Shown here one piece after another: positions 43,365-51,775 of a DNA stretch of 64,000 nt. Positions within the stretch are counted from its first letter, which is position 1, and every line of letters begins with the position of its first letter. The position numbers and the translations under genes are program-made. This DNA comes from an uncultured Bacteroidales bacterium. Lineage in GTDB: Bacteria > Bacteroidota > Bacteroidia > Bacteroidales > UBA932. The notes beneath the pieces are model-generated. The model was not told the DNA's origin, did no database searches, and saw only the letters and a program-made list of their open reading frames with translations. The stretch is from assembly GCA_949286415.1 (NCBI GenBank), contig CASEBV010000027.1, forward strand, positions 1-64,000, written 5' to 3'.

Positions 43365-44399
43365 ATGTACAAATCGCTTATCAGACCTCTCCTTTTCAGC
43401 TTCAGCGCAGAGACAGCGCATAATCTGACATTTTCAATGCTTTCAGCAGTCAGGGCGATGCCATTTGCCAGAAACATTGTCAGGGCAATATTCCGCACGG
43501 ATGAATCGGGACTTGAGAAAACAGTCTTCGGACTCAGGTTCAGAAATCCTGTCGGACTTGCGGGCGGGCTGGACAAGAATGGAGAACACTACAATGAACT
43601 GTCCGACTTCGGATTCAGTTTCATTGAAATAGGATCACTGACTCCCGAGCCACAGGACGGCAACCCCAGACCGAGACTGTTCAGGGTAATTAAGGACAGG
43701 GCCATCATCAACAGGATGGGAATAAACAACAAGGGAGTAAAATATGCGGCAGCAAATCTGAAGAAACGCAAACCGGAGACCATAATAGCGGCAAACATTT
43801 CCAAGAATGCATCATGCAGCAACGAAAATGCAGCCGACGACTATCTGAAGGCATTCAAAGCAATGTATGAATGCGCAGACATGTTCGTTGTCAATGTTTC
43901 CTGCCCGAATGTCACAGGCCTTACTAACCTGCAGGATGTGTCTTTTCTTTCCGGCATAACAGACAGGCTGCTTGAAGAACGCAACGGCCGCAATATACGC
44001 AAGCCAATACTCATCAAGCTGTCACCGGACATCTCTTTCGGACAGGTCGACAGCATTCTTGAATATGCGATGGCGGCCGGAATTGACGGCGTTGTGGCCG
44101 GGAATACCACAAGAAGCCGTGAAGGTCTGACAATCAGCCCCGAAGAAATTGAAAAAATCGGCAACGGAGGCCTCTCCGGCGCCCCTTTATATCAGAAGAA
44201 TCTGGCTCTCGTAAAACATATAGCAGACAAAACAGACGGAAAGCTGCCGATAATCGGGGTCGGAGGCATAATGTCACCGGAACAGGCTGCGGAAGTACTT
44301 GCGGCCGGAGCCTCCCTCATTGAAATCTACAGCGGCTTCATATACGAAGGTCCGGGACTCGTAAAAAGAATCATCAGCCATCTCCACGGCATCAGATAA
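43365..44399 (+). CDS. pyrD: Quinone-dependent dihydroorotate dehydrogenase (class 2)
   Basis: A 344-residue FMN enzyme that oxidises dihydroorotate to orotate with menaquinone in pyrimidine synthesis. Signatures: an N-terminal membrane-associating helix pair (~1-40), NPVGLAGGLDKNGE, FIEIGSLTPEPQDGNPRPRLFR, NRMGINNKG, active-site Ser in VNVSCPNV, IKLSPD and GVGGI. Class 2 is shown by the N-terminal extension and the Ser. cinA starts one base after the stop. Confidence 0.95.
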   Translation: MYKSLIRPLLFSFSAETAHNLTFSMLSAVRAMPFARNIVRAIFRTDESGLEKTVFGLRFRNPVGLAGGLDKNGEHYNELSDFGFSFIEIGSLTPEPQDGNPRPRLFRVIKDRAIINRMGINNKGVKYAAANLKKRKPETIIAANISKNASCSNENAADDYLKAFKAMYECADMFVVNVSCPNVTGLTNLQDVSFLSGITDRLLEERNGRNIRKPILIKLSPDISFGQVDSILEYAMAAGIDGVVAGNTTRSREGLTISPEEIEKIGNGGLSGAPLYQKNLALVKHIADKTDGKLPIIGVGGIMSPEQAAEVLAAGASLIEIYSGFIYEGPGLVKRIISHLHGIR

Positions 44400-44400
44400 A

Positions 44401-45675
44401 ATGATACAGGCTTCAATATGCACTATAGGCGATGAAATCCTCATAGGACAGATTGTCGACACCAATTCATCGCATATTTCAAGGGCCCTCAATGACATGG
44501 GCATCAGAGTCACCAGAATGCTTTCCATAGGTGACGACAGGAACGGAATCATTGAAAATCTCAGGCGCGAACTTGCCATGAGTGACATAGTAATTGTCAC
44601 AGGCGGACTCGGCCCGACGAAAGACGACATCACCAAGGCCGCACTGGCAGAACTGTCCGGCAGCACTGCATATAAGGAAGATGCCGGGCAGTTGGAGATT
44701 ATCAGCAGAATACTCCGGGACAGAGGACTTGATATGCTTGACATAAACAGGCAGCAGGCCTCTGTGCCGGACAAATGCGAGGTTATCCCCAACAGACTGG
44801 GAACTGCGCCGGTCATGGTATTCCGCTTCGCCGAGGAGAAATTCGGACGCCGGTCCACCCTGTATTCGCTTCCCGGAGTCCCTTTTGAAGCGACCGGAGC
44901 CCTTAATGACATACTTGACGACATACGCAGCCATTATGTGACAGACAGAATCATTCACAGGACTGTCATGACATACGGCATCGCTGAATCTGCACTCGCA
45001 AAAAAACTTGCAGGCTGGGAGGAGTCTCTGCCTGCATCAATTCATCTTGCTTATCTTCCTGATCCACTCAAAGGGGTAAGGCTCAGGCTTTCACTATATG
45101 GCGTCACCAGTACAGATGACGGAAGCATGTTGGATGAACAGCTTGTCAGACTCCGGCAAATCCTCGGAGACTCGATATACTCCATGCAGGATGACACATT
45201 GCAGAATACAGTCGGCCGACTTCTTAAAAAAGCAGGCAAAACACTCAGTGCCGCGGAATCATGTACCGGAGGCATGATATCCAGCCTCATCACATCGGTG
45301 CCCGGGTCATCCGAATACTATCTGGGCTCTGTCACTTCATATGCCGTAAGCATCAAAGAAAATGTTCTCGGTGTAGAAGGCGATATCATCAGCAGAGCCG
45401 GAGTAGTCAGCAGTGAATGCGCGGCCGCAATGGCTGAAGGAGTCCGGCGACTGACAGGAAGCGACTACTCTGTGGCAACTACCGGACTTGCCGGCCCGGG
45501 AGGAGGCTCAGACAAAAATCCGGTCGGCCTTGTATGGATCGGGGTCAGCTCCCCGACCGGAACTGTGACATCGTCAAGGCTCTTCAAAAACGACAGAATC
45601 CGCAATATCGAACGATTTGCCGCGTCAGCTTTGGATTTTCTAAGGAAAAGGATAGAATCCGACCTAAATCACTGA
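44401..45675 (+). CDS. cinA: CinA-family protein (competence/damage-inducible; nicotinamide-nucleotide amidase domain)
   Basis: A 424-residue protein. N-terminal molybdopterin-binding-like domain (~1-170): CTIGDEILIGQIVDTNS, VIVTGGLGPTKDD, LPGVPFE. C-terminal PncC domain (~260-420): SAAESCTGGMISSLITSVPGSS, YAVSIKENVLGV, ATTGLAGPGGG. It repairs or salvages pyridine nucleotides (NMN deamidase) and may have ADP-ribose pyrophosphatase activity. It begins one base after the pyrD stop, indicating co-transcription. Confidence 0.95.
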   Translation: MIQASICTIGDEILIGQIVDTNSSHISRALNDMGIRVTRMLSIGDDRNGIIENLRRELAMSDIVIVTGGLGPTKDDITKAALAELSGSTAYKEDAGQLEIISRILRDRGLDMLDINRQQASVPDKCEVIPNRLGTAPVMVFRFAEEKFGRRSTLYSLPGVPFEATGALNDILDDIRSHYVTDRIIHRTVMTYGIAESALAKKLAGWEESLPASIHLAYLPDPLKGVRLRLSLYGVTSTDDGSMLDEQLVRLRQILGDSIYSMQDDTLQNTVGRLLKKAGKTLSAAESCTGGMISSLITSVPGSSEYYLGSVTSYAVSIKENVLGVEGDIISRAGVVSSECAAAMAEGVRRLTGSDYSVATTGLAGPGGGSDKNPVGLVWIGVSSPTGTVTSSRLFKNDRIRNIERFAASALDFLRKRIESDLNH

Positions 45676-45689
45676 TTCTGTATTTATTT

Positions 45690-45722
45690 AACAATTTTGT
45701 TTGTTAACAAAACAAAATTGTT
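45690..45722 (+). terminator. AT-rich inverted repeat after cinA
   Basis: AACAATTTTGTTTGTTAA is matched by TTAACAAAACAAAATTGTT (one-base bulge). It lies between convergent genes and is followed by tatattta; likely a transcription end or recombination hairpin. Confidence 0.5.
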
Positions 45723-45800
45723 ATATTTAATAATGTCAACAATAAGAAATAATAATTTAGCGCATAATTATTTGAAATTCAAATAATTGACATTAATTCA

Positions 45801-46910
45801 TCATAACTGAAAGAGAGACTGGTTACATCCGGCTTTTTTCTGGACATCGGACATGACCCTGAGGAAATTTTCACCGGCAACTTTTGCAATATCTGCATCA
45901 GAATACCCGCGTGTCCTCATCTCTTCGAACACATGTGGCATACATGAAATATCCTCCAGTCCGGCAGGTGTAACTTCAATCCCGTCAAAGTCAGAACCTA
46001 TTCCGACATGCTCGATTCCGGCTACGGAGACGGCATGGTCAATATGGTCGACTACCCTCTTGTACGAAGGTCGCGGCAAAGACATAAGTTCATCCTGTAT
46101 CTTGTACCAGGCAAGTCTTTTGCGCACATCTGAAGGATCCGCAATGAAATCTTTCTCTACTGCCTCGCCCCTTTCAGGAAGACCTGATGCTGACAGCAAT
46201 GCCGCAAAACCGTCATCAAGAAAGACAGGATAAAAATTAATCTGGACTACGCCACCACGGGCAGCCAAAGCCCGGAGCATCTCATCGGTCAGGTTTCTCG
46301 GATGGGAGGCAAGGGCCCGACAACATGAATGCGTCGCGACGACTGGCGCAGAAGAAGTCTCAATTATATCAAAGAAACTCTCATCTGATGCATGTGAGAC
46401 ATCTATCAGCATGCCAAGCCTGTTCATCTCTGCGACAATGTCCCTGCCGAAAGGGCTGAGGCCATGCCAGGTCTTTTCCTTTGATGCGCATGAATCACAT
46501 ATCTGATTGTCAGCAGAATGCACGAGAGTCATATATCTCACACCGAGACGCCAAAATTCCCTCAACATAGACAAGGAGCGGCCGACTGGTTCCCCGTTCT
46601 CCATGCCTATAAAAATTGAGAGAAGGCCATTTTTCTTGTTTTCAATGGCCTGGGCGGATGTCAGAGTCAGGGCAGCTTTGTCCGCATTTGCCTCAAGAGC
46701 GTCATTAAGACAGGCTAAAAGTCTGAGAGCATGGGCTGTGGCTTCCGGACCAGTCTTGGAGGAAGGAGTATATAGGGCAAAAAACGAAGCGTCCACTCCC
46801 CCTTTGCGCATCTTGGGGAAATCTACATGTCCCCTTTCATTGTCAATGCCGATGTCTCTCAGGCGGAGAATCTGCGAAGGTGTATCGCAGTGTGAATCCA
46901 GAACAAACAT
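45801..46910 (-). CDS. Peptidase M19 membrane dipeptidase family
   Basis: A 369-residue metalloenzyme. The first zinc ligands are in LDSHCDTPSQ (HxD, ~7-9); then Glu in FIGMENGEP, His in DVSHASDESF, VVATHSCCRALASHPRN and HVGIGSDFDGIEV. It cleaves dipeptides, including D-amino-acid-containing ones. No signal peptide, so it is cytosolic here and could help peptide or cell-wall-peptide turnover. It ends a minus-strand run that starts with the thioesterase; the gap from the GIN protein is 7 bases. Confidence 0.92.
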   Translation of the reverse strand: MFVLDSHCDTPSQILRLRDIGIDNERGHVDFPKMRKGGVDASFFALYTPSSKTGPEATAHALRLLACLNDALEANADKAALTLTSAQAIENKKNGLLSIFIGMENGEPVGRSLSMLREFWRLGVRYMTLVHSADNQICDSCASKEKTWHGLSPFGRDIVAEMNRLGMLIDVSHASDESFFDIIETSSAPVVATHSCCRALASHPRNLTDEMLRALAARGGVVQINFYPVFLDDGFAALLSASGLPERGEAVEKDFIADPSDVRKRLAWYKIQDELMSLPRPSYKRVVDHIDHAVSVAGIEHVGIGSDFDGIEVTPAGLEDISCMPHVFEEMRTRGYSDADIAKVAGENFLRVMSDVQKKAGCNQSLFQL

Positions 46911-46917
46911 AATCCTG

Positions 46918-47877
46918 TCATTTGTCTGCGTCTTCTTCCGCCTTTGTGACAGAAGAAGACAGTATCCTTACAATATCCACAGACGGAGTACCCCTGTAGA
47001 CGAGGTGGCTGCCGCCGATTATGTCGGCCTTGATGAGCTCGGAAGCGTTAACTCTGCAATGTGAAGCCATTGAAAGCGCGACAGATGTTTTTCTTGTGAT
47101 GAAATCAGCAGCATCTATCAGGCTCGTTCCTCTTCCTGTCACATAACACAATGCGGCAGACCCCTTCACGATAAAGTCGCCGGCTGACTCCGAGAAGAAA
47201 CTGCATTCGGAAAAATCGCCGGACACACTGACATACGAATTGCCGGCGGCCTCAAATGATGCTGTCCTGGATTCAGCGGAAATCTCCAGTACAGATGCAG
47301 CAGAAGACCTGACATAAAGTGAATCAGCCCTGACGGAAAGATTTGCCCTTGCATTTCTCGTTATATTCATTGAAAGGCTGCCGCAGTCCAGGGACAGACT
47401 GCTTATCATGGATGAGCCGTCCATGGACAGGGAAAGGCTGTCTGTAGAAAATACTTCAGAATTGTCCAGAACCACATTGTCATGCAGGACTACGGAAGAC
47501 AGTGAGCCCACATGAATTTCAGCCTTCAGGACAGGGACTACGGCATTGCGTCCTGAGAAAGACTTCTTCAGCTCAGGCGGGAAGGCCGCATCGTCAAGTT
47601 CCATATACAATGTACTGTCCTTCACATAGACATGCACATACTGGAATATTTCCTTGTCCGCGGACAATATTACCATGCAGTCATCCGAATTGACGAGTGT
47701 CAGATCGAAATTGTCGCAGGCCACAATTCTTCCGAAGCCGGAATATTGGTTCTCGATTGTAATCACATCCCTTTCGTCAATACTGCCGGCATCCTGCGCG
47801 GCAACAGGGAAATATCCGGCTGTCAACAGCAGCACGGAGACGACAAAAGCCGATTTAATTCTGTTATACATTTTCAT
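46918..47877 (-). CDS. Head-GIN-domain (DUF2807) exported protein
   Basis: A 319-residue protein. The signal peptide ends in YFPVAA before QDAG. The mature chain is a right-handed beta-helix-like array of short repeats with many Ser/Asp (SSMISSLSLDCGSLSMNI, NSYVSVSGDFSECSFFSE), typical of DUF2807 'putative auto-transporter adhesin, head GIN' proteins of Bacteroidota. Role unknown; possibly at the outer membrane. It begins 3 bases after rlmB. Confidence 0.82.
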   Translation of the reverse strand: MKMYNRIKSAFVVSVLLLTAGYFPVAAQDAGSIDERDVITIENQYSGFGRIVACDNFDLTLVNSDDCMVILSADKEIFQYVHVYVKDSTLYMELDDAAFPPELKKSFSGRNAVVPVLKAEIHVGSLSSVVLHDNVVLDNSEVFSTDSLSLSMDGSSMISSLSLDCGSLSMNITRNARANLSVRADSLYVRSSAASVLEISAESRTASFEAAGNSYVSVSGDFSECSFFSESAGDFIVKGSAALCYVTGRGTSLIDAADFITRKTSVALSMASHCRVNASELIKADIIGGSHLVYRGTPSVDIVRILSSSVTKAEEDADK

Positions 47878-47880
47878 TCA

Positions 47881-48630
47881 TTATTTGCCGCGTCTCTGGC
47901 GGACAGCTTCATAAATCATAACGGATGCAGCGGCGGAGACATTGAGGGAAGATATCTCTCCAGCCATCGGAATTGCAACTTTCTCATCGCACAGCTCCAG
48001 CATTGTCCGGGAAATACCCTTGCCCTCAGAACCGAGCACTATCGCCAGCGGACCTGTCATATCGGTATCATACAGGACATCATCTGCCTTTTCCGTGGCT
48101 CCCACGAGTCTAACCCCATTCTGCTTCAGGAAATAAGCCGCATAACGCAGATTCGGCACACGGCATACGTCAAGACGCATCAGGGCTCCGGCTGATGTTT
48201 TCACGGCATCAGCATTCAGGGCCGCACCCCCTTTGGCCGGAAGAATGATTCCGCAGCCTCCAGCACATTCCAAAGTTCTGGCGATGGCGCCCAGATTCCT
48301 GACATCGCTCACGCCGTCAAGGATAACAAATATCGGAGTTTCATGCAAGGCGAACGCATTGTCAGTCATCTGTTCAAGAGAGACGGTATCCATCGCCGCG
48401 ACAAATGCCGCCACTCCCTGGTGTGCCCCGCCTCTGGAAATCTTCGAAAGCTTTTCCGCAGGCACGAACTGCACCGGTATCTTTTTCTCTTTCAGCAATT
48501 CTGCCAGTTCCCTGTACTGGGGTCCCTCAAGTCCCTGTTTCAGAAGCACTTTGTCAATATTTTTGCCCGAGCGGACAGCCTCAAGCACCGGATGCATGCC
48601 ATAAAGACACAAACTCATATTTTCTTCCAT
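47881..48630 (-). CDS. rlmB: 23S rRNA 2'-O-methyltransferase RlmB
   Basis: A 249-residue SPOUT enzyme. N-terminal substrate-binding domain (~1-80; LYGMHPVLEAVRSGKNIDKVLLKQ); motif 1 LDGVSDVRNLGAIARTLECAGG, motif 2 IVLGSEGKGISRTMLELCD and motif 3 IPMAGEISSLNVSAAASVMIYEAVRQR. It probably forms Gm2251 in 23S rRNA. The ATG at 48630 is chosen as it starts at the family N-terminus; an in-frame ATG at 48666 would add 12 residues. Confidence 0.92.
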   Translation of the reverse strand: MEENMSLCLYGMHPVLEAVRSGKNIDKVLLKQGLEGPQYRELAELLKEKKIPVQFVPAEKLSKISRGGAHQGVAAFVAAMDTVSLEQMTDNAFALHETPIFVILDGVSDVRNLGAIARTLECAGGCGIILPAKGGAALNADAVKTSAGALMRLDVCRVPNLRYAAYFLKQNGVRLVGATEKADDVLYDTDMTGPLAIVLGSEGKGISRTMLELCDEKVAIPMAGEISSLNVSAAASVMIYEAVRQRRGK

Positions 48631-48681
48631 ATTTTCTATATTTTGCCGGGGTTGCCGGATTGTCATAGCTGAATTGCGGCC

Positions 48682-50622
48682 TTACTCGAATTTCTGAAGA
48701 GACTCACCTGCCATAATCCATTCCTCTGTCTTGGCATCCAGGTCCCTCTTGAGTTCAAGGTATTCCCTTGTCAGTTCCATAATGTCATCCTGAGGTCCGG
48801 GAGATGCCAGGACAGCCTCTATTTTCTTCATCCTGTCCTCAGTCTCCGCTATGGATTTCTCCAGAAATGTCACCCGGTTCCTGATGCGCCTCTCTTCCTT
48901 GGAGACAAACTTCCTGGACTGGTATTCCTGCTGGGATGCAGCTTTTTTCTCCACGACTTCAGCAGGCTTTGCTGCCGCCGGCTTGAAATGTCTCTCCAGT
49001 TCGTTGAGGTTCTCTATTTTGCTTTTCTCCAGGAATTCAGCCACTGTGCCGAGATGTTCCTTCACCTTTCCGTCACGGAACTCATACAACTTGTCCACAA
49101 GCCCATCCAGAAAATCCCTGTCATGCGAAACTATAATCAGCGTGCCGTCGTATGCCTTCAGAGCCTGTTTCAGAATATCCTTCGACCTGATGTCCATGTG
49201 GTTGGTCGGCTCGTCCAGCGCCAGCAGATTGTACGGCTTGAGCATCAGCTTCGCCATGGCAAGCCTCGCCCTCTCTCCTCCGCTGAGTACGGCAACTTTC
49301 TTGTCTATGTCCTCTCCCTTGAAAAGGAAGGCTGCAAGAATGTCCCTGAGCTTTGTCCTTATGTCCCCTACGGCTATTCTGTCAAGAGTACCGAAGACAG
49401 TGTCCTGCTTGTCAAGAATATCTTCCTGATTCTGGGCGTAATAGCCGACATTGACATTGAAGCCTGTCTTCGCCTCCCCTGACATGGGGTCCAGCTCGCC
49501 CATGATTACGCGCATGAGCGTGGTCTTCCCTTCTCCGTTTCGACCGACAAGGGCCACCTTCTCTCCCCGCCTCACTTCTATGTCCGCATGAGAGAACACC
49601 ACCTTGGTCCCGTATCCCACAGTAAGGTCAGTAGCCTTGAAGACTATATCCCCGGCCCTCGGTGCAGGCGGAAATTTTACCGTGAGCGCGGACTTGTCCT
49701 CGACATCCACCTCTATTCTTTCCAGCTTCTCAAGCTGCTTAATCCTTGACTGCACCTGGTTGGACTTCGTCGGCTTGTAGCGGAACCTCTCTATGAACTC
49801 CTCGCTCTTGGCTATCATCCGCTGCTGGTTCTCGTAGGCGGCCTGCTGCTGGGCTATCCGCTCCTTCCTCAGCTCCAGATATTTGCTGTACGGCACCTTA
49901 TAGTCATGAATGTGGCCGAGCATAATCTCCACGGTCCTGTTGGTGACATTGTCCAGGAATTTCCTGTCATGGGATATCAGCACAAGGGCGCCGCGGTAAT
50001 CCTTCAGATAGGATTCAAACCATTCTATGGACTCTATGTCAAGGTGGTTGGTCGGCTCGTCAAGCAGCAGCACATCAGGCTTCGACAACAATATCTTCGC
50101 GAGTTCGATGCGCATGTTCCATCCCTGGCTGAAGGTCTCCGTTGCACGGCCGAGTTCCTCATATTTGAAACCGAGGCCCATCAGCGTCTTTTCCGCCTGG
50201 ACCCGGGGTGACTCTTCCTGCCGGTAAGAAAGCCTGTCATTGATGTCATTCATCCGGACAATAAGGTCCTGATACTCCTCCGACTCATAGTCTTGCCTTG
50301 AAGAGAGTTCTGCGGTAAGCCTTTCAAGCTCCTTCTCCATCTCCAGCATGTCGGCAAAGGCCGTCATGGTCTCGTCTATGACACTCTTCCCCTTGTGATG
50401 CTCCATAATCTGCGGGAGATAGCCGATTTTCACGCCCGGAGGCACGGCCACCTTGCCTGCAGTAGGATGCTGCAGGCCGCAGATAATCTTCAGGATTGTG
50501 GACTTGCCGGCCCCATTCTTTCCGACAAGACCGATCTTGTCACTCTCGCTGATATGGAAATTGATGTCATTGAGGAGGACAAAACCGCCGTAGGCTACAG
50601 TCAGATTGTTGATTGATATCAT
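48682..50622 (-). CDS. ABC-F family ATPase
   Basis: A 646-residue protein with two nucleotide-binding domains and no membrane helices. NBD1: Walker A VGKNGAGKST, signature FSQGWNMRIELA, Walker B DVLLLDEPTNHLD. NBD2: VGRNGEGKTT, signature LSGGERARLAMA, LLALDEPTNHMD. The Arg/Lys-rich linker (~245-310) inserts toward the ribosome P site. A C-terminal coiled coil (~565-646) makes it Uup/YdiF-like. It acts as a translation factor or antibiotic-protection factor; no drug specificity is evident. The start overlaps the tatA stop by four bases. Confidence 0.92.
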   Translation of the reverse strand: MISINNLTVAYGGFVLLNDINFHISESDKIGLVGKNGAGKSTILKIICGLQHPTAGKVAVPPGVKIGYLPQIMEHHKGKSVIDETMTAFADMLEMEKELERLTAELSSRQDYESEEYQDLIVRMNDINDRLSYRQEESPRVQAEKTLMGLGFKYEELGRATETFSQGWNMRIELAKILLSKPDVLLLDEPTNHLDIESIEWFESYLKDYRGALVLISHDRKFLDNVTNRTVEIMLGHIHDYKVPYSKYLELRKERIAQQQAAYENQQRMIAKSEEFIERFRYKPTKSNQVQSRIKQLEKLERIEVDVEDKSALTVKFPPAPRAGDIVFKATDLTVGYGTKVVFSHADIEVRRGEKVALVGRNGEGKTTLMRVIMGELDPMSGEAKTGFNVNVGYYAQNQEDILDKQDTVFGTLDRIAVGDIRTKLRDILAAFLFKGEDIDKKVAVLSGGERARLAMAKLMLKPYNLLALDEPTNHMDIRSKDILKQALKAYDGTLIIVSHDRDFLDGLVDKLYEFRDGKVKEHLGTVAEFLEKSKIENLNELERHFKPAAAKPAEVVEKKAASQQEYQSRKFVSKEERRIRNRVTFLEKSIAETEDRMKKIEAVLASPGPQDDIMELTREYLELKRDLDAKTEEWIMAGESLQKFE

Positions 50623-50870
50623 TTCTCTCCGTCTTCTGCCTTATGTGCGTCCGTCTTTTCTGATCCGTCGGCAATTTTTCCGGATTTGTCATCCGAAGAC
50701 TTGATTTCATTCTCCATGTCATTCATTCCTTCCTTGAAGCTGCGCACGCCTTTGCCGAGACCGCGCATGAGTTCCGGTATCTTCCTTCCTCCGAAAAAAA
50801 GAAGAATGACGAGGGCAATTACGAGTATCTCTCCCCATCCAATTCCACCGAGGAACAGTGGCAATGTCAT
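50619..50870 (-). CDS. tatA: Twin-arginine translocase subunit TatA/TatE
   Basis: 83 residues: one membrane helix (GWGEILVIALVILLFFGG, ~9-26), the FGGRKIPELMRGLGKGVRSFKEG amphipathic helix of the family, and an acidic/Lys tail (~48-83). It oligomerises into the Tat pore. No tatC is in this window. ATG 50870 is used; an upstream in-frame ATG (50882) would add four residues. Confidence 0.9.
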   Translation of the reverse strand: MTLPLFLGGIGWGEILVIALVILLFFGGRKIPELMRGLGKGVRSFKEGMNDMENEIKSSDDKSGKIADGSEKTDAHKAEDGEK

Positions 50871-50939
50871 AATATCTGTCATAGGGTCACGATATTGATT
50901 TGTTTCACATATCCATAGGCCGTCTCCGGCAAATCATTT

Positions 50940-51353
50940 TCAGGCATCCCCCATTCTGGCCCTGATTGTCTCCGCGAGCTTTTCAGGACATCTGACAGGA
51001 TGCCTGGTCACTGAGTCTATGAAGCCCAGAACGACTTTCCCGACACACAGCAAATCATTGTGCTGATTATAGATTTCGGTGTCTATCTCAAGCTTTGCCA
51101 TAGGCACTTTGCTGACCATGGACACAATCCTGAGGGTGTCTCCCATCTTTGCGGGGAGCTTGTAATGGCATTCGACGGACACGACTGGGAGCATTACGCC
51201 TGCGGCCTCGATGGCCTCTATCGGCAGACCGGCTTTCTTCATCATGTCGGAACGCCCGCATTCAATATATCTTACATAATTGGAGTGATGGACGATGCCC
51301 ATCTGGTCAGTTTCGTAGTATCTGACATCGAGCTCCAGTTCGGAACGCATCAT
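50940..51353 (-). CDS. Hot-dog fold acyl-CoA thioesterase (YbgC/4HBT type)
   Basis: A 137-residue protein. The catalytic pattern YYETDQMGIVHHSNYVRYIE (Asp, His) is at ~12-31, typical of 4-hydroxybenzoyl-CoA thioesterase-like YbgC. It hydrolyses acyl-CoA or acyl-ACP thioesters; the natural substrate is unknown. It sits upstream of tatA in the same direction, with a 69-base gap; its leader contains the 105-base inverted-repeat element. Confidence 0.88.
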   Translation of the reverse strand: MMRSELELDVRYYETDQMGIVHHSNYVRYIECGRSDMMKKAGLPIEAIEAAGVMLPVVSVECHYKLPAKMGDTLRIVSMVSKVPMAKLEIDTEIYNQHNDLLCVGKVVLGFIDSVTRHPVRCPEKLAETIRARMGDA

Positions 51354-51375
51354 AAATTTATGTATTGTTTACTCC

Positions 51376-51480
51376 GTCAGGTCCTGGTAGGTTCTGACGG
51401 TAAATCCCTCCCGCGGAGCGGGCCCCTCCCGTTCACGAGGCCACGGGCGGCCACGCCGTCAGAACCTACCAGGACCTGAC
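51376..51480. repeat. 105-base element with perfect 25-base terminal inverted repeats (MITE-like)
   Basis: The 25 bases at 51376-51400 (from GTCAGGTCCTGG) are the exact reverse complement of 51456-51480 (ending CCAGGACCTGAC). The 55-base centre is GC-rich and can form its own stems (CCCGC-GGA-GCGGG; CCCGT...ACGGG). There is no open frame and no -7 box in either orientation. Clear target duplication is not seen. It could be a non-autonomous transposable element, a structured RNA leader of the thioesterase gene, or an invertible segment. Confidence 0.7.
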
Positions 51481-51541
51481 TCTAAATATTCATACAAGAC
51501 TCTATATTATCATACAAACATAATATCATATCTTCCAAGAT

Positions 51542-51702
51542 ATAATAGTCATCAAAGGTATCATTCTCATCAGATATAATAGCCATCAAAGGTATCATTT
51601 CTCATCAGACATAATAGCCATCAAAGGTATCATTCTCATCAGATATAATAGCCATCAAAGGTATCATTTCTCACCAGACATAATAGTCATCAAAGATATC
51701 TT
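51542..51702. repeat. Tandem array of 34/35-base units
   Basis: Four full units and a partial fifth. The unit is ATAATAGCCATCAAAGGTATC followed by ATTCTCATCAGA and T or C. Units alternate between 34 bases (51542-51575, 51611-51644) and 35 bases (51576-51610, 51645-51679; extra T in ATTTCTC), so the true period is 69. No spacers differ enough for CRISPR. It lies between valS and the thioesterase gene. Confidence 0.8.
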
Positions 51703-51775
51703 TCAATCCCGGATACAATAAATACAAATATAGTCATAGATGACTCTATATCATAATCTACAAGATATCGTCAAG

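Noticed and set aside
51376-51480. Invertible promoter as in Bacteroides capsule loci
   Set aside because: No TAnnTTTG box in either orientation of the centre and no recombinase gene nearby; kept only as one option for the element.
51542-51702. CRISPR array
   Set aside because: The whole 34/35-base unit repeats; there are no unique spacers and no cas genes.
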